Shown here piece by piece: positions 19,103 through 27,534 of a stretch of DNA of 64,000 bases. Origin of the DNA: Rhodococcus spelaei. GTDB taxonomy: Bacteria; Actinomycetota; Actinomycetes; Mycobacteriales; Mycobacteriaceae. A program made the position numbers and the translations under genes. The notes beneath the pieces were generated by a model. That model did no database searches, was not told the DNA's origin, and saw only the letters and a program-made list of their open reading frames with translations. The stretch is taken from positions 186,001 to 250,000 of the forward strand of contig NZ_VIGH01000006.1 in the NCBI RefSeq assembly GCF_006704125.1, written 5' to 3'. How positions within the stretch are numbered: the stretch's first letter is position 1; every line of letters starts with the position of its first letter.

Positions 19103-20330
19103 ACAGGCCGTCGCGGACGCGCACCGACGCGAGTGGGCCCTTGTGCTCGCCGCGACGGTGCGCGTCACCCGCGATCTCGACCAAGCCGAAGAGTGCGTCC
19201 AAGAAGCCTATGCTCACGCTTTGACCAACTGGGCCGCCAACGGAGTACCCACCAAGCCGGGTGCCTGGCTGACCACGGTCGCTCGCAACCGCGCGCTGAA
19301 CCTGCTGCGCTCCCAGTCGACGATGAAACGGGCACTGCCCCTGCTGGTCTCCGACGATGTCGATCAGGACATCGCGGATATCGCCGTCGAGCGGGCCGAT
19401 GGAACGATCCACCACGATCTGCTGCGACTGATCTGTACCTGCTGCCACCCGGCACTGTCCGTCGAGGCGCAGGTCGCCCTGACATTGCGGTTGCTCTGCG
19501 GGCTGAGCACCGCCGAGGTCGCCCGCGCGTTCCTCGTCTCCGAATCGACGATGGCGGCACGAATCACCCGCGCCAAGAAGAAGATCGCCGCCGCGCGCAT
19601 TCCCTACCGAGTGCCCGCGCCCGCCGAGTTGCCGGCGCGAATCGAGGCTGTGCTCAATGTCGTGCACTTGTTGTTCACCACCGGACACACTGCGCCCTAC
19701 AGTGACGAGCTGGCGCGACGCGATCTCACCGAACGGGCACTCGACCTCGCCCGAATGCTGCACGATCTGTTCCCCGACCACCCCGACGTGTCGGGCCTGC
19801 TGGCGTTGATCCTGCTGACCGACGCCCGTCGCGAAGCCCGCACCGACGAGAACGGGCAGCTGGTCCGGATCTCCGAGCAGGACCGGAACCTCTGGAACCG
19901 CACTCAGATCGGTGAGGGCATAGCCCTGGTCCGGGCCGCGCTGGGCAAGGATCCGGGCCGCTACACCCTGGAGGCCGCCATCTCCGCGGTTCACACCGAG
20001 GCGCCCAGCTACGACCGCACCGACTGGCGCGAGATCCTCGGCCTGTACACAGTTCTGATCCAACTGTGGCCCTCGCCGGTGGTGGCGCTCAATCGCGCGG
20101 TGGCTCTCGGCTTCGCTGACGGTGCCGCGGCGGGTCTGGCCGCTCTGGACGAACTGGCCGCTGAACCCCAGTTGGCCGGCTACAGCTATCTCGCGGCCGC
20201 GCGCGCCCAGTTCCTCGCCGAACTCGGCCACACCAACCGAGCTCGAACCGCCTACCAAGAAGCGATCCTGCTCACCGGCAATGCCGTCGAGCGTGACTTC
20301 CTCACGGCGAAGCTGCATGAACTGACCTGA
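19089..20330 (+). CDS. ECF42-group RNA polymerase sigma factor
   Basis: 413 residues from GTG 19089. Sigma region 2 (VRVTRDLDQAEECVQEAYAH, PGAWLTTVARNRALNLLR) and region 4 (LTLRLLCGLSTAEVARAFLV, ARITRAKKKIAAARIPYRVP) fill the first 190 residues. A long C-terminal extension (about 200-410, DUF6596/TPR-like, EAVLNVVHLLFTTGHT, LWPSPVVALNRAVALG) marks the ECF42 group. No anti-sigma factor is adjacent; in this group the extension controls activity. Probably autoregulated from the TGTCGA promoter at 18265. Confidence 0.93.
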   Translation: MSSPEQAVADAHRREWALVLAATVRVTRDLDQAEECVQEAYAHALTNWAANGVPTKPGAWLTTVARNRALNLLRSQSTMKRALPLLVSDDVDQDIADIAVERADGTIHHDLLRLICTCCHPALSVEAQVALTLRLLCGLSTAEVARAFLVSESTMAARITRAKKKIAAARIPYRVPAPAELPARIEAVLNVVHLLFTTGHTAPYSDELARRDLTERALDLARMLHDLFPDHPDVSGLLALILLTDARREARTDENGQLVRISEQDRNLWNRTQIGEGIALVRAALGKDPGRYTLEAAISAVHTEAPSYDRTDWREILGLYTVLIQLWPSPVVALNRAVALGFADGAAAGLAALDELAAEPQLAGYSYLAAARAQFLAELGHTNRARTAYQEAILLTGNAVERDFLTAKLHELT

Positions 20331-20339
20331 AGCACAGAT

Positions 20340-20440
20340 GCGGGCAGGTGGCCGGTGTTGCTTCGCAGGCCGACCGCCCTTATGGCCGCGGGCGCGGGAG
20401 GCGGCGAGCCCGTCGCCGGTGTTGGCAACGATAAACTCGC
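20340..20440 (-). pseudogene. Serine recombinase (resolvase) C-terminal remnant
   Basis: On the minus strand, EFIVANTGDGLAASRARG then HKGGRPAK reads as the end of a Tn3-type resolvase catalytic domain and linker (usual form: ERTxxGLAAARARGRxGGRP). No upstream catalytic Ser domain is present, so only a fragment of about 30 residues survives. Confidence 0.55.
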
Positions 20441-20629
20441 TGGATTGGTGTCGTGCACGGGATCGGTCGCGCTGCGGCGCAATGTGACTCAGGGCCACAG
20501 ATGGCAGTGCTGTCGCGTCGTCGGCGCTACCTGACGACGGTTTCGATGTCGTCGGCGGAGATCAGATTCGAGGACTCTCGATCGTCCCATCGTTCTCAGG
20601 TAGGAATTCGAACTTGATCTCGCTCATCG

Positions 20630-21244
20630 TCATTGAGTCTGGACATGCTTGTCGAGGAACTGCTGTGTCATCTCGGCAATCGCCGCGGCGTGGGCATGGA
20701 ACAGGTAGTGGTGGCCGTCCATGATCGTGACCTGCTGGTTCGCCGAGTTGCTTATCGCCGCGCGGTGTGAGGACTCCCATTCCGGGTCTACTAGGAGTGA
20801 TGAAGATGCAAGGATTGACATCGCGGGCATCGACGCCGGGAACGTGGCCCCCTTGATTTCTTGCACGTTCTCGGCTTCGTGGGCGGCCTCGTCCAGCATG
20901 GTCGGGTTCAACACCCATGAGTACCCGCGCAGGTACAGATCCTGCTGGTCCGGGGTGTACTCGGCGGAGTCGCCGAGGCTCTCCCGGTAGTCAGCCACCA
21001 GGCCCAGGTAGTCGGTGCTCTTGTCCAGGGCGATCAGGTCTCGTACACCGCCAACCGCGGTGACGGCGGACATCCAGCCCGGCCACGCAGGAGAGTCCCC
21101 GGCAAGACCGGTCGTGTAGCGCTCGTCGTCCAGCCCCACAACTGCGGCGACCTCGTCCGCGCGATGGGTGGCCCACCACATCGCGTACAGACCCGAGATC
21201 GAGTGGGGCATCAGGACGTAGGGACCTCCCAGCCCCCATTGGAG
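20630..21244 (-). pseudogene. Alpha/beta hydrolase, 5'-truncated
   Basis: The open frame begins after an in-frame TAA at 21245-21247 with WGLGGPYVLMPHSISGLYAM, which is the nucleophile elbow of an alpha/beta hydrolase (P-H-S-I-S-G in place of G-x-S-x-G). It runs to the catalytic His region (MDGHHYLFHAHAAAI) and a normal C-terminus. The N-terminal half, with the oxyanion loop, is missing. Base composition is less GC-rich than flanking genes. The break lies next to the IS remnant, pointing to transposon-mediated truncation. Confidence 0.7.
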
Positions 21245-21539
21245 TTACTGCAGGTCTTGGCGGCGTCGCCTGAGTCGCCAGTCGAGGCACTATGAGCGGC
21301 GGTGAGTCTGATCGAGATGATGACGAGAACCCAGATTGGGGTAGGGGTTTGGCTGCCGAGGTGGAGGGTGGCACCAAAGCCTCGATTTCGCGTACTCCCC
21401 GCAGAGGCACAGGAGCGGTGTCATTCGCCCCACCTGACGCCGCGAGAGCACCGCCATCCATGGCAGTGGTTCTCAGGGCGCAAGTAGATGACGCGGTCGG
21501 TGTCGATGGAGAACGGTGATTCGTCGGCGCTGCGGCTGA

Positions 21540-21954
21540 GTCGCATCGTCTGCGTAACAGGTCCGGGCACGCCTCGGTCGATTCCCGGTACCCGTCGGTG
21601 TGGGAGACAAGGTCCTTGCGGCCGTCCGCGCGCAGTCCGAGCATCATCAGCAAGCACAGTTTCTCCCACCTGAGGCGGATCTTCAGGTAGATGCCGTCGA
21701 CCCACATGTAGAAGTAGTCGACCTGGCAGAGGTCCCGCTGCGCAAAGGCTTTCGCTTGACGCGCGGCGCCGGTGGCGGTTCTCGTCGACCTCACCGGCGT
21801 GTCGGGCGATGTAGTTGGCGACCTCTGACTGCAGCGCGGCGGCCAGCATCTTTCGGGCGCCGTCCCGGACGATCTCGTCGAGCAGCGACCGGCCCGCACC
21901 GCCCGCAGCACGGGCCTCGTTGGAGTCGTCGATGACGTCTAATACCGTGAGCAC
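21540..21954 (-). mobile_element. IS256-family transposase remnant
   Basis: A decayed Mutator-type transposase. One frame gives GRSLLDEIVRDGARKMLAA and LQSEVANYIARHAGEVDEN (N-terminal domain); a second gives VDYFYMWVDGIYLKIRLRWE and LCLLMMLGLRADGRKDL, the DDE-domain segment with the first catalytic Asp. About 100 residues between them and everything after are missing, and a frameshift separates them. No terminal inverted repeats were found. Confidence 0.8.
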
Positions 21955-22159
21955 GGGCGTGCCTACCCGCCAGCGCGCCAACGCTGGTCTTGATCAGAAT
22001 TTTCGATTCCTTGCAGCTCATCTTCCGGGAGGGTGCGACCTCCCAGGATCCACAAGTTCTGTTCATTGCTCCACCCGTATCGGCCGTAGAATGAGAGCTT
22101 CTTCGGCCGGCGCCGGCGTTCGGAGCTTGGAGCGGGCCACCATGCATGGAGGTCCGTCG

Positions 22160-22573
22160 ATGAGACAACGTCACCGTCTACGCCGAGCATCCATCGTCGC
22201 CGGAGCCGGCGCTGCACTGCTTTTCGCGGCACACCCTGCCGCCGCCGTACCGACCGACACTGTCTTCCCCATTCCCGTCGCCGGTCTCAGCGTCGGTGTG
22301 ACCGGACTCCCGAGCTCGGGCTACTCCTACCTAACCGCCACTACCGACCCTGACACTCCGGGAGTGACCCGTTTGGGGCCGTACACCGGTGTCCACGTCC
22401 ACTGGCGAAACATCTCCACCGGTGCAGCGGGTGTCGCATACCTCGACAACCGTTACGGCACCTCGGTCGAGACCGGTTCCGGGACGGTGGTCGCCTCGGT
22501 CACGATTCCCGATGGGCCCGGCTACCGGATACTCGCCAGCACGCCCGGCGCCGGTGTCTGGACGGTCCCCTGA
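22160..22573 (+). CDS. Small secreted protein, W-N-TG-G-A family, member 1
   Basis: 137 residues from ATG 22160, with GGAGG 8 bases upstream. A Sec signal peptide covers about residues 1-29 (RRASIVAGAGAALLFAAHPA, cleavage after AAA). The mature part is predicted to be beta-rich and has VHWRNISTGAAGVAYLDN, then TGSGTVVASV, ending GYRILASTPGAGVWTVP. The same elements recur in the genes at 22647, 23418 and 59281. I recognise no named family. It lies immediately after the mobile-element scar and converges on member 2. Confidence 0.75.
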   Translation: MRQRHRLRRASIVAGAGAALLFAAHPAAAVPTDTVFPIPVAGLSVGVTGLPSSGYSYLTATTDPDTPGVTRLGPYTGVHVHWRNISTGAAGVAYLDNRYGTSVETGSGTVVASVTIPDGPGYRILASTPGAGVWTVP

Positions 22574-22646
22574 CCGACCCGGCAGTCCCCGGACGGCTGG
22601 AGCTGCTCGAGGCGCTGAGCGGGACCTCACCGGCGGAGGCCGTCGT

Positions 22647-23078
22647 CTACGGAACGTAGACGGTTACGAAACCTGGTGTGGTCGTGCCGGGTTCGGGTAT
22701 GACGGTGAGGACGACCTGCCCGGTTCCGGTCGACAGGATTGCCGCCGGGTAGCCGTACTGGGCGAGCGACATCCGGGCGGAGCCGGCGGCTCCGGTCGAC
22801 AGGTTCAGCCAGTACACGTCGCCCCGAACTTGGCACGCCCATCTGCCTTCACGTCTGCCTTCCTCCGAGCCGGTGATCGTCACCGTCCCAGGCTGCTCGC
22901 CGACCACGGCTACGCAGCGGACCGCGGGAGCGTCGAAGCTGCCGTTCGGGTTTCCGAACGGCGCGGGGTTGATCTGGAACGGAACGGTGACCGCTGCGGA
23001 GGCGATGGCGGCCGGCGCCAGAACCGAACCGGCCGCGATGGCCGCGCAGGTGATCGCTCGGCGAACGAAGTCGATCAT
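22647..23078 (-). CDS. Small secreted protein, W-N-TG-G-A family, member 2
   Basis: 143 residues from ATG 23078 (GGAGG upstream). Signal peptide about 1-32 ending IASA. The mature part carries VYWLNLSTGAAGSARMSLAQ and STGTGQVVLTVIPEPG, aligning with member 1 around W-x-N-x-x-T-G-x-x-G. Two Cys (VRCVAV, WACQVR) could form a disulphide. Last gene of the minus-strand run from the coiled-coil protein at 23992. Function unknown; secretion is well supported. Confidence 0.75.
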   Translation of the reverse strand: MIDFVRRAITCAAIAAGSVLAPAAIASAAVTVPFQINPAPFGNPNGSFDAPAVRCVAVVGEQPGTVTITGSEEGRREGRWACQVRGDVYWLNLSTGAAGSARMSLAQYGYPAAILSTGTGQVVLTVIPEPGTTTPGFVTVYVP

Positions 23079-23109
23079 GGCGACCTCCAAGAACGGTTCG
23101 GGCCCAGGG

Positions 23110-23274
23110 CTAGCGGACCTGGAATGTGCCGATCCCCGGGTTGATCACGAGTCGATACCCGACGCCGGCAGGGTTCCCGCAGGTGTACGCGCCGACGTCT
23201 GACGTGCAGAGCAAGACGGAGACATATGCCGCGGCCAGGGCAACGAACGAACGATGAATTGCTGCACGGCGCAT
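23110..23274 (-). CDS. Miniature member of the same secreted family (54 aa)
   Basis: Reading from ATG 23274 (GGAAGG 8 bases upstream): a signal peptide (SFVALAAAYVSVLLCTSDVG) followed by only about 25 mature residues, AYTCGNPAGVGYRLVINPG then IGTFQVR. The ending GYRLVINPGIGTFQV matches the C-termini of member 1 (GYRILASTPGAGVWTV) and member 4 (AYQFLVTPGVGIIPV). The W-N-TG core is absent. It is either an internally deleted copy or a real short peptide; the signal, RBS and stop are intact. Confidence 0.55.
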   Translation of the reverse strand: MRRAAIHRSFVALAAAYVSVLLCTSDVGAYTCGNPAGVGYRLVINPGIGTFQVR

Positions 23275-23417
23275 GGCGTGAGCCTTCCGCGTTGGATCCG
23301 ACCCGACCCTCGTGGAGTGTCAGCGTACTCGCGCGGTCGCTCCCGAGATCGTCCATGACGACCGTCAAACAAGACACGTTGGAATGGTCCGCATCCGCCG
23401 GGCCGGCCATCGGCTCC

Positions 23418-23948
23418 TCAGGGCACCGGGATGATCCCGACGCCCGGGGTGACCAGGAACTGGTAGGCCCCGGGGGCGGGCGCGCCGATGTCGGCGCTCG
23501 CGGCGATCGTGCCGCTTCCGGTGACCGCCGTCGCGGGGATGTACCGGCACCAGTTGTCCGGTGTGTAGGGGCGGCTGTAGTCGTACGGAACTGGTCGGAG
23601 CGTGGCGGCACCGGAAGCGCCGGTGGTCAGGTTCAGCCAGTGCACCGTCACGTCGAGGCAACCGCTCAATCCCGTCCAGGTCCGCGTCGGCGGCGTCGCC
23701 GCGAAGGTCACCTCGCCCGGTGCGCCCGTGGTTGCCGTCGGGGTGACGGTCGTGAGCGGCGGCACGCTGACACATACGAAGAGACCGGGGATGCATCCCG
23801 CGATGTGTCGCACCGGAACTTGGAACTCCATGGTCGTCGATGACGGGTCGGCTGTCGCCGGGACGGACGAGCCGACGGCGAGCACCAGGGCTGCCGTAGA
23901 TGTGATCGCCCCGGCGGCGACCGAACGAGGAATCGATACGCGGCGCAT
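23418..23948 (-). CDS. Small secreted protein, W-N-TG-G-A family, member 4
   Basis: 176 residues from ATG 23948 with GGAGG upstream. Signal peptide about 1-33 (ALVLAVGSSVPATA). Mature part: VTVHWLNLTTGASGAATLRP, TGSGTIAASADIG and the ending YQFLVTPGVGIIPVP, parallel to members 1 and 2. Four Cys suggest two disulphides. It starts 44 bases after the coiled-coil gene, so the two may be co-transcribed, followed by members 3 and 2. Confidence 0.75.
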   Translation of the reverse strand: MRRVSIPRSVAAGAITSTAALVLAVGSSVPATADPSSTTMEFQVPVRHIAGCIPGLFVCVSVPPLTTVTPTATTGAPGEVTFAATPPTRTWTGLSGCLDVTVHWLNLTTGASGAATLRPVPYDYSRPYTPDNWCRYIPATAVTGSGTIAASADIGAPAPGAYQFLVTPGVGIIPVP

Positions 23949-23991
23949 GACGTGACCTCCGGTGTGGGACCCGTCCCGACCTGCTGGGGTG

Positions 23992-25095
23992 TCAGCGTAT
24001 CGCCGACTCGGTGTCCCCTTCTTCGGTTTCGCCGGGCCGGTTCTTCGGCGCGCGGAGCTCGTCCACCTTCTCGCGCAGTGCGGCTGCGGCCGTGCGCGCT
24101 TCGCCGGCGTCGAGGCGCGCACGCTCGAGGTCGTCCCTGAGGGCGTCGGCGCGTTCGCGGGCGGCGGTCGCCGCGGCGCGTTCGTGGTCGACGGACTTCT
24201 CGAGCCTCGAGATGGTCGTCGCCGCCGTGGTTGCGGCGTGCTCGGCGGCGGCGCGGAGATCGACGATGCGCTGCTCGGCCGCGGCAGTGACCTGCGCGAG
24301 GCGTTGCTCGGTCGCAGCGGCGGCCTGCGTGGCGCGTTGCTCGGAGGCGACCGCGGCTTGCTCGGCGGTGGCGGCCCGTCGCTCCGCAGCCTCGGACCCT
24401 GATTGCGCTTCGCGGAGTTGACTTCTCAGTCCGCCCAGTTCCGATCCGGCGGCCGCCAGACGAGTGTCGCGGTCCGCCTCGACCGCTGCGACGTGCTCGG
24501 TGGCGGTCCGGAGTTCGTCGGCGTGCGTCTGGCCGAGGTCCCGGAGCTCGGTCTGGTGGTCGGCGGACAACCGCTCGAGCTCGAGTCGATGATCGGCGAT
24601 CGCGGCCGCGAGTTCGGCGTCGACCGCATCGACGGCGGCGTCCGCGTTCGCCCGGTCCTCCACCGCGGCGTCATGCTTCGCCCTCAACTCCGCCAGGTCT
24701 GCCTCGTACTTCGCCTTCGTTTGCGCGAGTTCGACTGTGGCGCGGTGCAGCGCCACGTCGAGCGTGTCCGGGTCGCTGAGTTTGTCCACGGCCGCGGTGA
24801 TCTGGCGGGCGAACACGTTGAACTGCTCGATCGAGGTGGTGGTGACGGTCCGGAGGTCCTCGAGGGTCCGCTCGAGGGTCCCGACAGCCTCGCTCGGTGT
24901 GGCGGTCGCGAGTGCGTCGAGTTCGCCTTGCTGCTCCCGGGCCTTGCGCCGCGAACGGAACGCGCGGACCCGGTCCGCATCGCTGGCGTACTGGCGGGGT
25001 CGGCCCGGCCTCGGCTTCTGCTCCTCTCGGGCGCTGTCGTTCGTCGCGTCCGCGGCGGTCGCGTGGGTATCCCCCGGCCGTTCCTGTTCAGGCAT
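23992..25095 (-). CDS. KfrA-like DNA-binding coiled-coil protein
   Basis: 367 residues. A basic N-terminal segment (RPGRPRQYASDADRVRAFRS, about 29-55) is followed by almost continuous Ala/Glu/Arg heptads to about residue 350. This is the layout of plasmid KfrA and related proteins: DNA-binding head, long alpha-helical tail. A perfect palindrome of TAACG units lies 6 bases upstream of the start codon, as expected for autoregulation. KfrA-type genes are typical of plasmids, so its presence suggests plasmid-derived DNA. Identity with KfrA is inferred from layout, not from a confirmed domain match. Confidence 0.65.
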   Translation of the reverse strand: MPEQERPGDTHATAADATNDSAREEQKPRPGRPRQYASDADRVRAFRSRRKAREQQGELDALATATPSEAVGTLERTLEDLRTVTTTSIEQFNVFARQITAAVDKLSDPDTLDVALHRATVELAQTKAKYEADLAELRAKHDAAVEDRANADAAVDAVDAELAAAIADHRLELERLSADHQTELRDLGQTHADELRTATEHVAAVEADRDTRLAAAGSELGGLRSQLREAQSGSEAAERRAATAEQAAVASEQRATQAAAATEQRLAQVTAAAEQRIVDLRAAAEHAATTAATTISRLEKSVDHERAAATAARERADALRDDLERARLDAGEARTAAAALREKVDELRAPKNRPGETEEGDTESAIR

Positions 25096-25101
25096 GTTTA
25101 G

Positions 25102-25126
25102 TAACGTAACGTATTGCGTTACGTTA
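25102..25126. promoter_or_regulatory. Palindromic operator (TAACG)2-N5-(CGTTA)2
   Basis: TAACGTAACG at 25102-25111 and its exact complement CGTTACGTTA at 25117-25126 around TATTG. Each arm is itself a tandem of two pentamers, so four equal half-sites are present. Its position directly upstream of the coiled-coil gene suggests autoregulation by that protein. Confidence 0.7.
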
Positions 25127-25326
25127 TGCCAGCAGTTATGAAACGATGATTCGTGATCGTCATAATCCCCACTTATCGTGAGTTACGAGATGCGATTGAT
25201 TCGTGGGACGGAACCGTGGCGGGGCACTCGGCGAACACCCCGTCGCCGGAATGGGTTGGGCGAGGGAAATCGGAGACTCACGCAATGGGGCGGGCGTGAC
25301 GGCGCCGGCAGTAGTAGAACGGAGGG

Positions 25327-25494
25327 ATGGAAAGGCACACGGCCGTCGTGCTCTACGTGCTCGCGCTGGTAGTCGTCGTGGTTGGCGTGGACGTCCTGTT
25401 CTTCAGGCACCTGTTCTGGGGACGGTTGCTGGTGAACGTCGGAATTGTCCTCGTGTTCGGGGCGTTCTACATCCGATTTCTGAAGGGCGTGTGA
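25327..25494 (+). CDS. Small two-helix membrane protein (55 aa)
   Basis: ATG 25327 with GGAGGG directly upstream. The sequence is almost entirely two membrane helices, AVVLYVLALVVVVVGVDVLF and LLVNVGIVLVFGAFYIRF, joined by the short RHLFWGR loop. Codon use matches real genes. I recognise similar short proteins in actinobacteria but no function. It lies alone between the coiled-coil operator and the HAD gene. Confidence 0.7.
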   Translation: MERHTAVVLYVLALVVVVVGVDVLFFRHLFWGRLLVNVGIVLVFGAFYIRFLKGV

Positions 25495-25568
25495 GCGTGC
25501 CGACCGGACCGCCGCCCATCCTGGTACGGGTTCGGGCTGCCGCCGCTCACGACCGCCTCGAGGTCCGG

Positions 25569-26300
25569 TCAGGCGTTGGTGCGTGACAGGTGGGCGGGTA
25601 GGTCGGTGAGCCGTTCGATGCGGAGCACCGTCTCGTCTGCCGTCGGCGATGGTCCTCCGGTGACGAAGTCGATGCCGCGGTCGAGCCATATGCCGGTGAG
25701 CCCGGCGACCGCGGCAGCAGTGACATCGCTTTCCAGCATGTCGCCGACGTTGACTGCCCGCGCGGGGTCCGTCCGCATCCGCCGGCAGGCGCCGGCGTAG
25801 GCGGCAGGCTTGGCCGCACCGAGTTCGGTCGGGGTCAGGACGGTTTCGAAGTACTCGAGGAGGCCGAAGCGGGAGAGTTTGGCGCACTGCTGCTCGGGAT
25901 CCCCGTTGGTGAGCACAGCCAGCCGCGGTCCGTCGGGAAGTCGCTTCAGGGCCTCCAGGCATGGTTGGACATCGGGATAGCACCGCCAGGACTCCTCGAA
26001 CACGGGGAGGTAGCGCTCGGCGATCCAGTCGTCGAGAAGACCGGGACTTTCAGGAACCTGCTCGCCGAGCATCGGCAGGAAGGACCGGAGCCTGCGTCGG
26101 TGGTGCTCGTCGAAAGAGCACTGACCGGACAGGTATTCCCGCATGTGCCGCGCCTCGAGCGTCCACCACAACGTCGCCAGCTCCTCCGGTGGAGCCATCG
26201 CGTTCGGTGCGGCCGCCGCGATCTGGCCGATCGCTTCCCAGACCGCGCTTCGATGGTCCACCAGGGTGCCGTCCAGATCGAAGAAGATCACATCTGCCAC
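25569..26300 (-). CDS. HAD-family hydrolase
   Basis: 243 residues from GTG 26300. All four HAD motifs are seen: FFDLDGTLVD (nucleophile Asp and acid/base Asp), VLTNGD (motif II), AAKPAAY (motif III Lys) and VNVGDMLESD (motif IV). An alpha-helical cap lies between motifs I and II, as in YjjG/phosphoglycolate-phosphatase-like enzymes. It dephosphorylates a small metabolite or nucleotide; the substrate cannot be read from sequence. Monocistronic by spacing. The 263 bases upstream, to the lipase gene, hold nothing I recognise. Confidence 0.9.
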   Translation of the reverse strand: MADVIFFDLDGTLVDHRSAVWEAIGQIAAAAPNAMAPPEELATLWWTLEARHMREYLSGQCSFDEHHRRRLRSFLPMLGEQVPESPGLLDDWIAERYLPVFEESWRCYPDVQPCLEALKRLPDGPRLAVLTNGDPEQQCAKLSRFGLLEYFETVLTPTELGAAKPAAYAGACRRMRTDPARAVNVGDMLESDVTAAAVAGLTGIWLDRGIDFVTGGPSPTADETVLRIERLTDLPAHLSRTNA

Positions 26301-26563
26301 GGGATGATCATCGCGCGAGTCCGGGCCCGGACGACCAGGAGGGGGCCGTCGGTCCTCCGCAGGTGGCCCAGAGTCCGGCAGAGGATCGGACTGCCTGACG
26401 CGGAATGTCTGATTCGCGAAGTTGTCTGCGGCAGCACGTTGTTCGCGGTCGAACACGGGGATCGCGCAATCGAATTGGCGTAGTCTCGGTCGCCGGACGG
26501 TGACCGAACTGTTCTGGCCGAAGATGTGTTGGGCGTTGACTCGATATCTGGAGGCGAACGGCG

Positions 26564-27490
26564 ATGCGTAGGACGACATTGGTCAGTGCCCTGGTGGCCC
26601 TCGCCCTTGCTGCGGGAGGTGGGGCGGCGCAGGCGAACACGACGTATCCCGTTCCGCATGGCTATCCCGACGGCGTGGCAGCACAGCTCACCCACCCGGG
26701 GCAGGCCCCGCCGGGAGCGAACGACATGTCGTGCAAGCCGAGTCGTGAACATCCGAATCCTGTTGTCCTGTTGAATGGTTTCGCCGCCACCGACACGCTG
26801 GCATGGCAGACGCTGTCACCGATACTGGCCAACGACGGATACTGCGTTTTCAGCACCACCATCGGCACGACCACGTTCGGCGACTACGGCGGGTTCGCCA
26901 GCGTGCAGGACAGTGCCCGGGAAGTCGACACGTTCGTCACGCGGGTGCGGGAAGCGACCAGCGCCGGCAAGGTCGACATCGTCGCGCACTCCGTCGGCGG
27001 GGCCGTCGGCTTCTGGTACCTCACCGAACTCGGTGGAGCGCAATCGGTTCGCAACCTGGTGAGCCTCGGAACTCCGTTCCACGGATCCGATCTCGACGGG
27101 ACGGCCGGTCTGTTGACGATTGCGGGTGCGGCGGACGGGCTCTCGCGGGTGTGTGCACAATGCCGCCAGCTGGCAGCCGCGTCGCCGTTCCTCGCCGAGC
27201 TGAATCCCGACCCGGCGCGGTTGCCGGATGTGCATTTCACCGACATCGTGTCCCGAAACGACGAGGTCGCGACGCCGTACCTCACCGGGCTGTTGTCGGA
27301 TGGTCCGAATGTGCGAAACGAGGTCCTGCAAGATCGGTGCGCCACCGACTACGCGGATCATCTGCAGCTGCCGTACGACCCAGTCGCGATCGAGGTGGTG
27401 CGGGAGGCACTGGATCCGGGGTGGACCGGGAAGGCGGTTTGTGCGGTGGTGTTGCCTGCGCCCGTGGGGACTGTCGGGACTGTGAACTGA
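26564..27490 (+). CDS. Secreted lipase/esterase
   Basis: 308 residues with a signal peptide (TLVSALVALALAAGGGAAQA, cleavage near 25). Alpha/beta hydrolase fold: HPNPVVLLNGFAATDTLAW with the oxyanion loop, nucleophile Ser in IVAHSVGGAVGFWYL, and Asp and His downstream (DYADHLQLP for His). The pattern matches the EstA/LipA (class 2) lipases of actinobacteria, which hydrolyse acylglycerols outside the cell. Six Cys suit an extracellular protein. ATG 26564 follows GGAGGCG. Confidence 0.88.
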   Translation: MRRTTLVSALVALALAAGGGAAQANTTYPVPHGYPDGVAAQLTHPGQAPPGANDMSCKPSREHPNPVVLLNGFAATDTLAWQTLSPILANDGYCVFSTTIGTTTFGDYGGFASVQDSAREVDTFVTRVREATSAGKVDIVAHSVGGAVGFWYLTELGGAQSVRNLVSLGTPFHGSDLDGTAGLLTIAGAADGLSRVCAQCRQLAAASPFLAELNPDPARLPDVHFTDIVSRNDEVATPYLTGLLSDGPNVRNEVLQDRCATDYADHLQLPYDPVAIEVVREALDPGWTGKAVCAVVLPAPVGTVGTVN

Positions 27491-27534
27491 CGAGGCCAAC
27501 CCGGACGGTTCCATGATCGCCCCAAGCGACATTC

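Larger units (their letters stand above)
20331..22159. other. Gene-poor scar of mobile-element and gene remnants
   Basis: 1.8 kb without an intact gene. It holds a serine-recombinase C-terminal fragment, a truncated hydrolase and an IS256-type remnant, all minus strand. I see nothing recognisable at 20441-20629, 21245-21539 or 21955-22159. The stretch near 21990-22130 is noticeably more AT-rich than its surroundings. Confidence 0.6.

Noticed and set aside
18951-20498. 515-codon minus-strand frame across the ECF42 gene
   Set aside because: Antisense shadow, except that its first part holds the real resolvase fragment, reported separately.
21292-21519. 75-codon plus-strand frame in the scar region
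   Set aside because: Biased composition, no start signal and no similarity I know.
25183-25983. 266-codon minus-strand frame
   Set aside because: Shadow across the small membrane protein and the HAD gene; no domain or ribosome-binding site.
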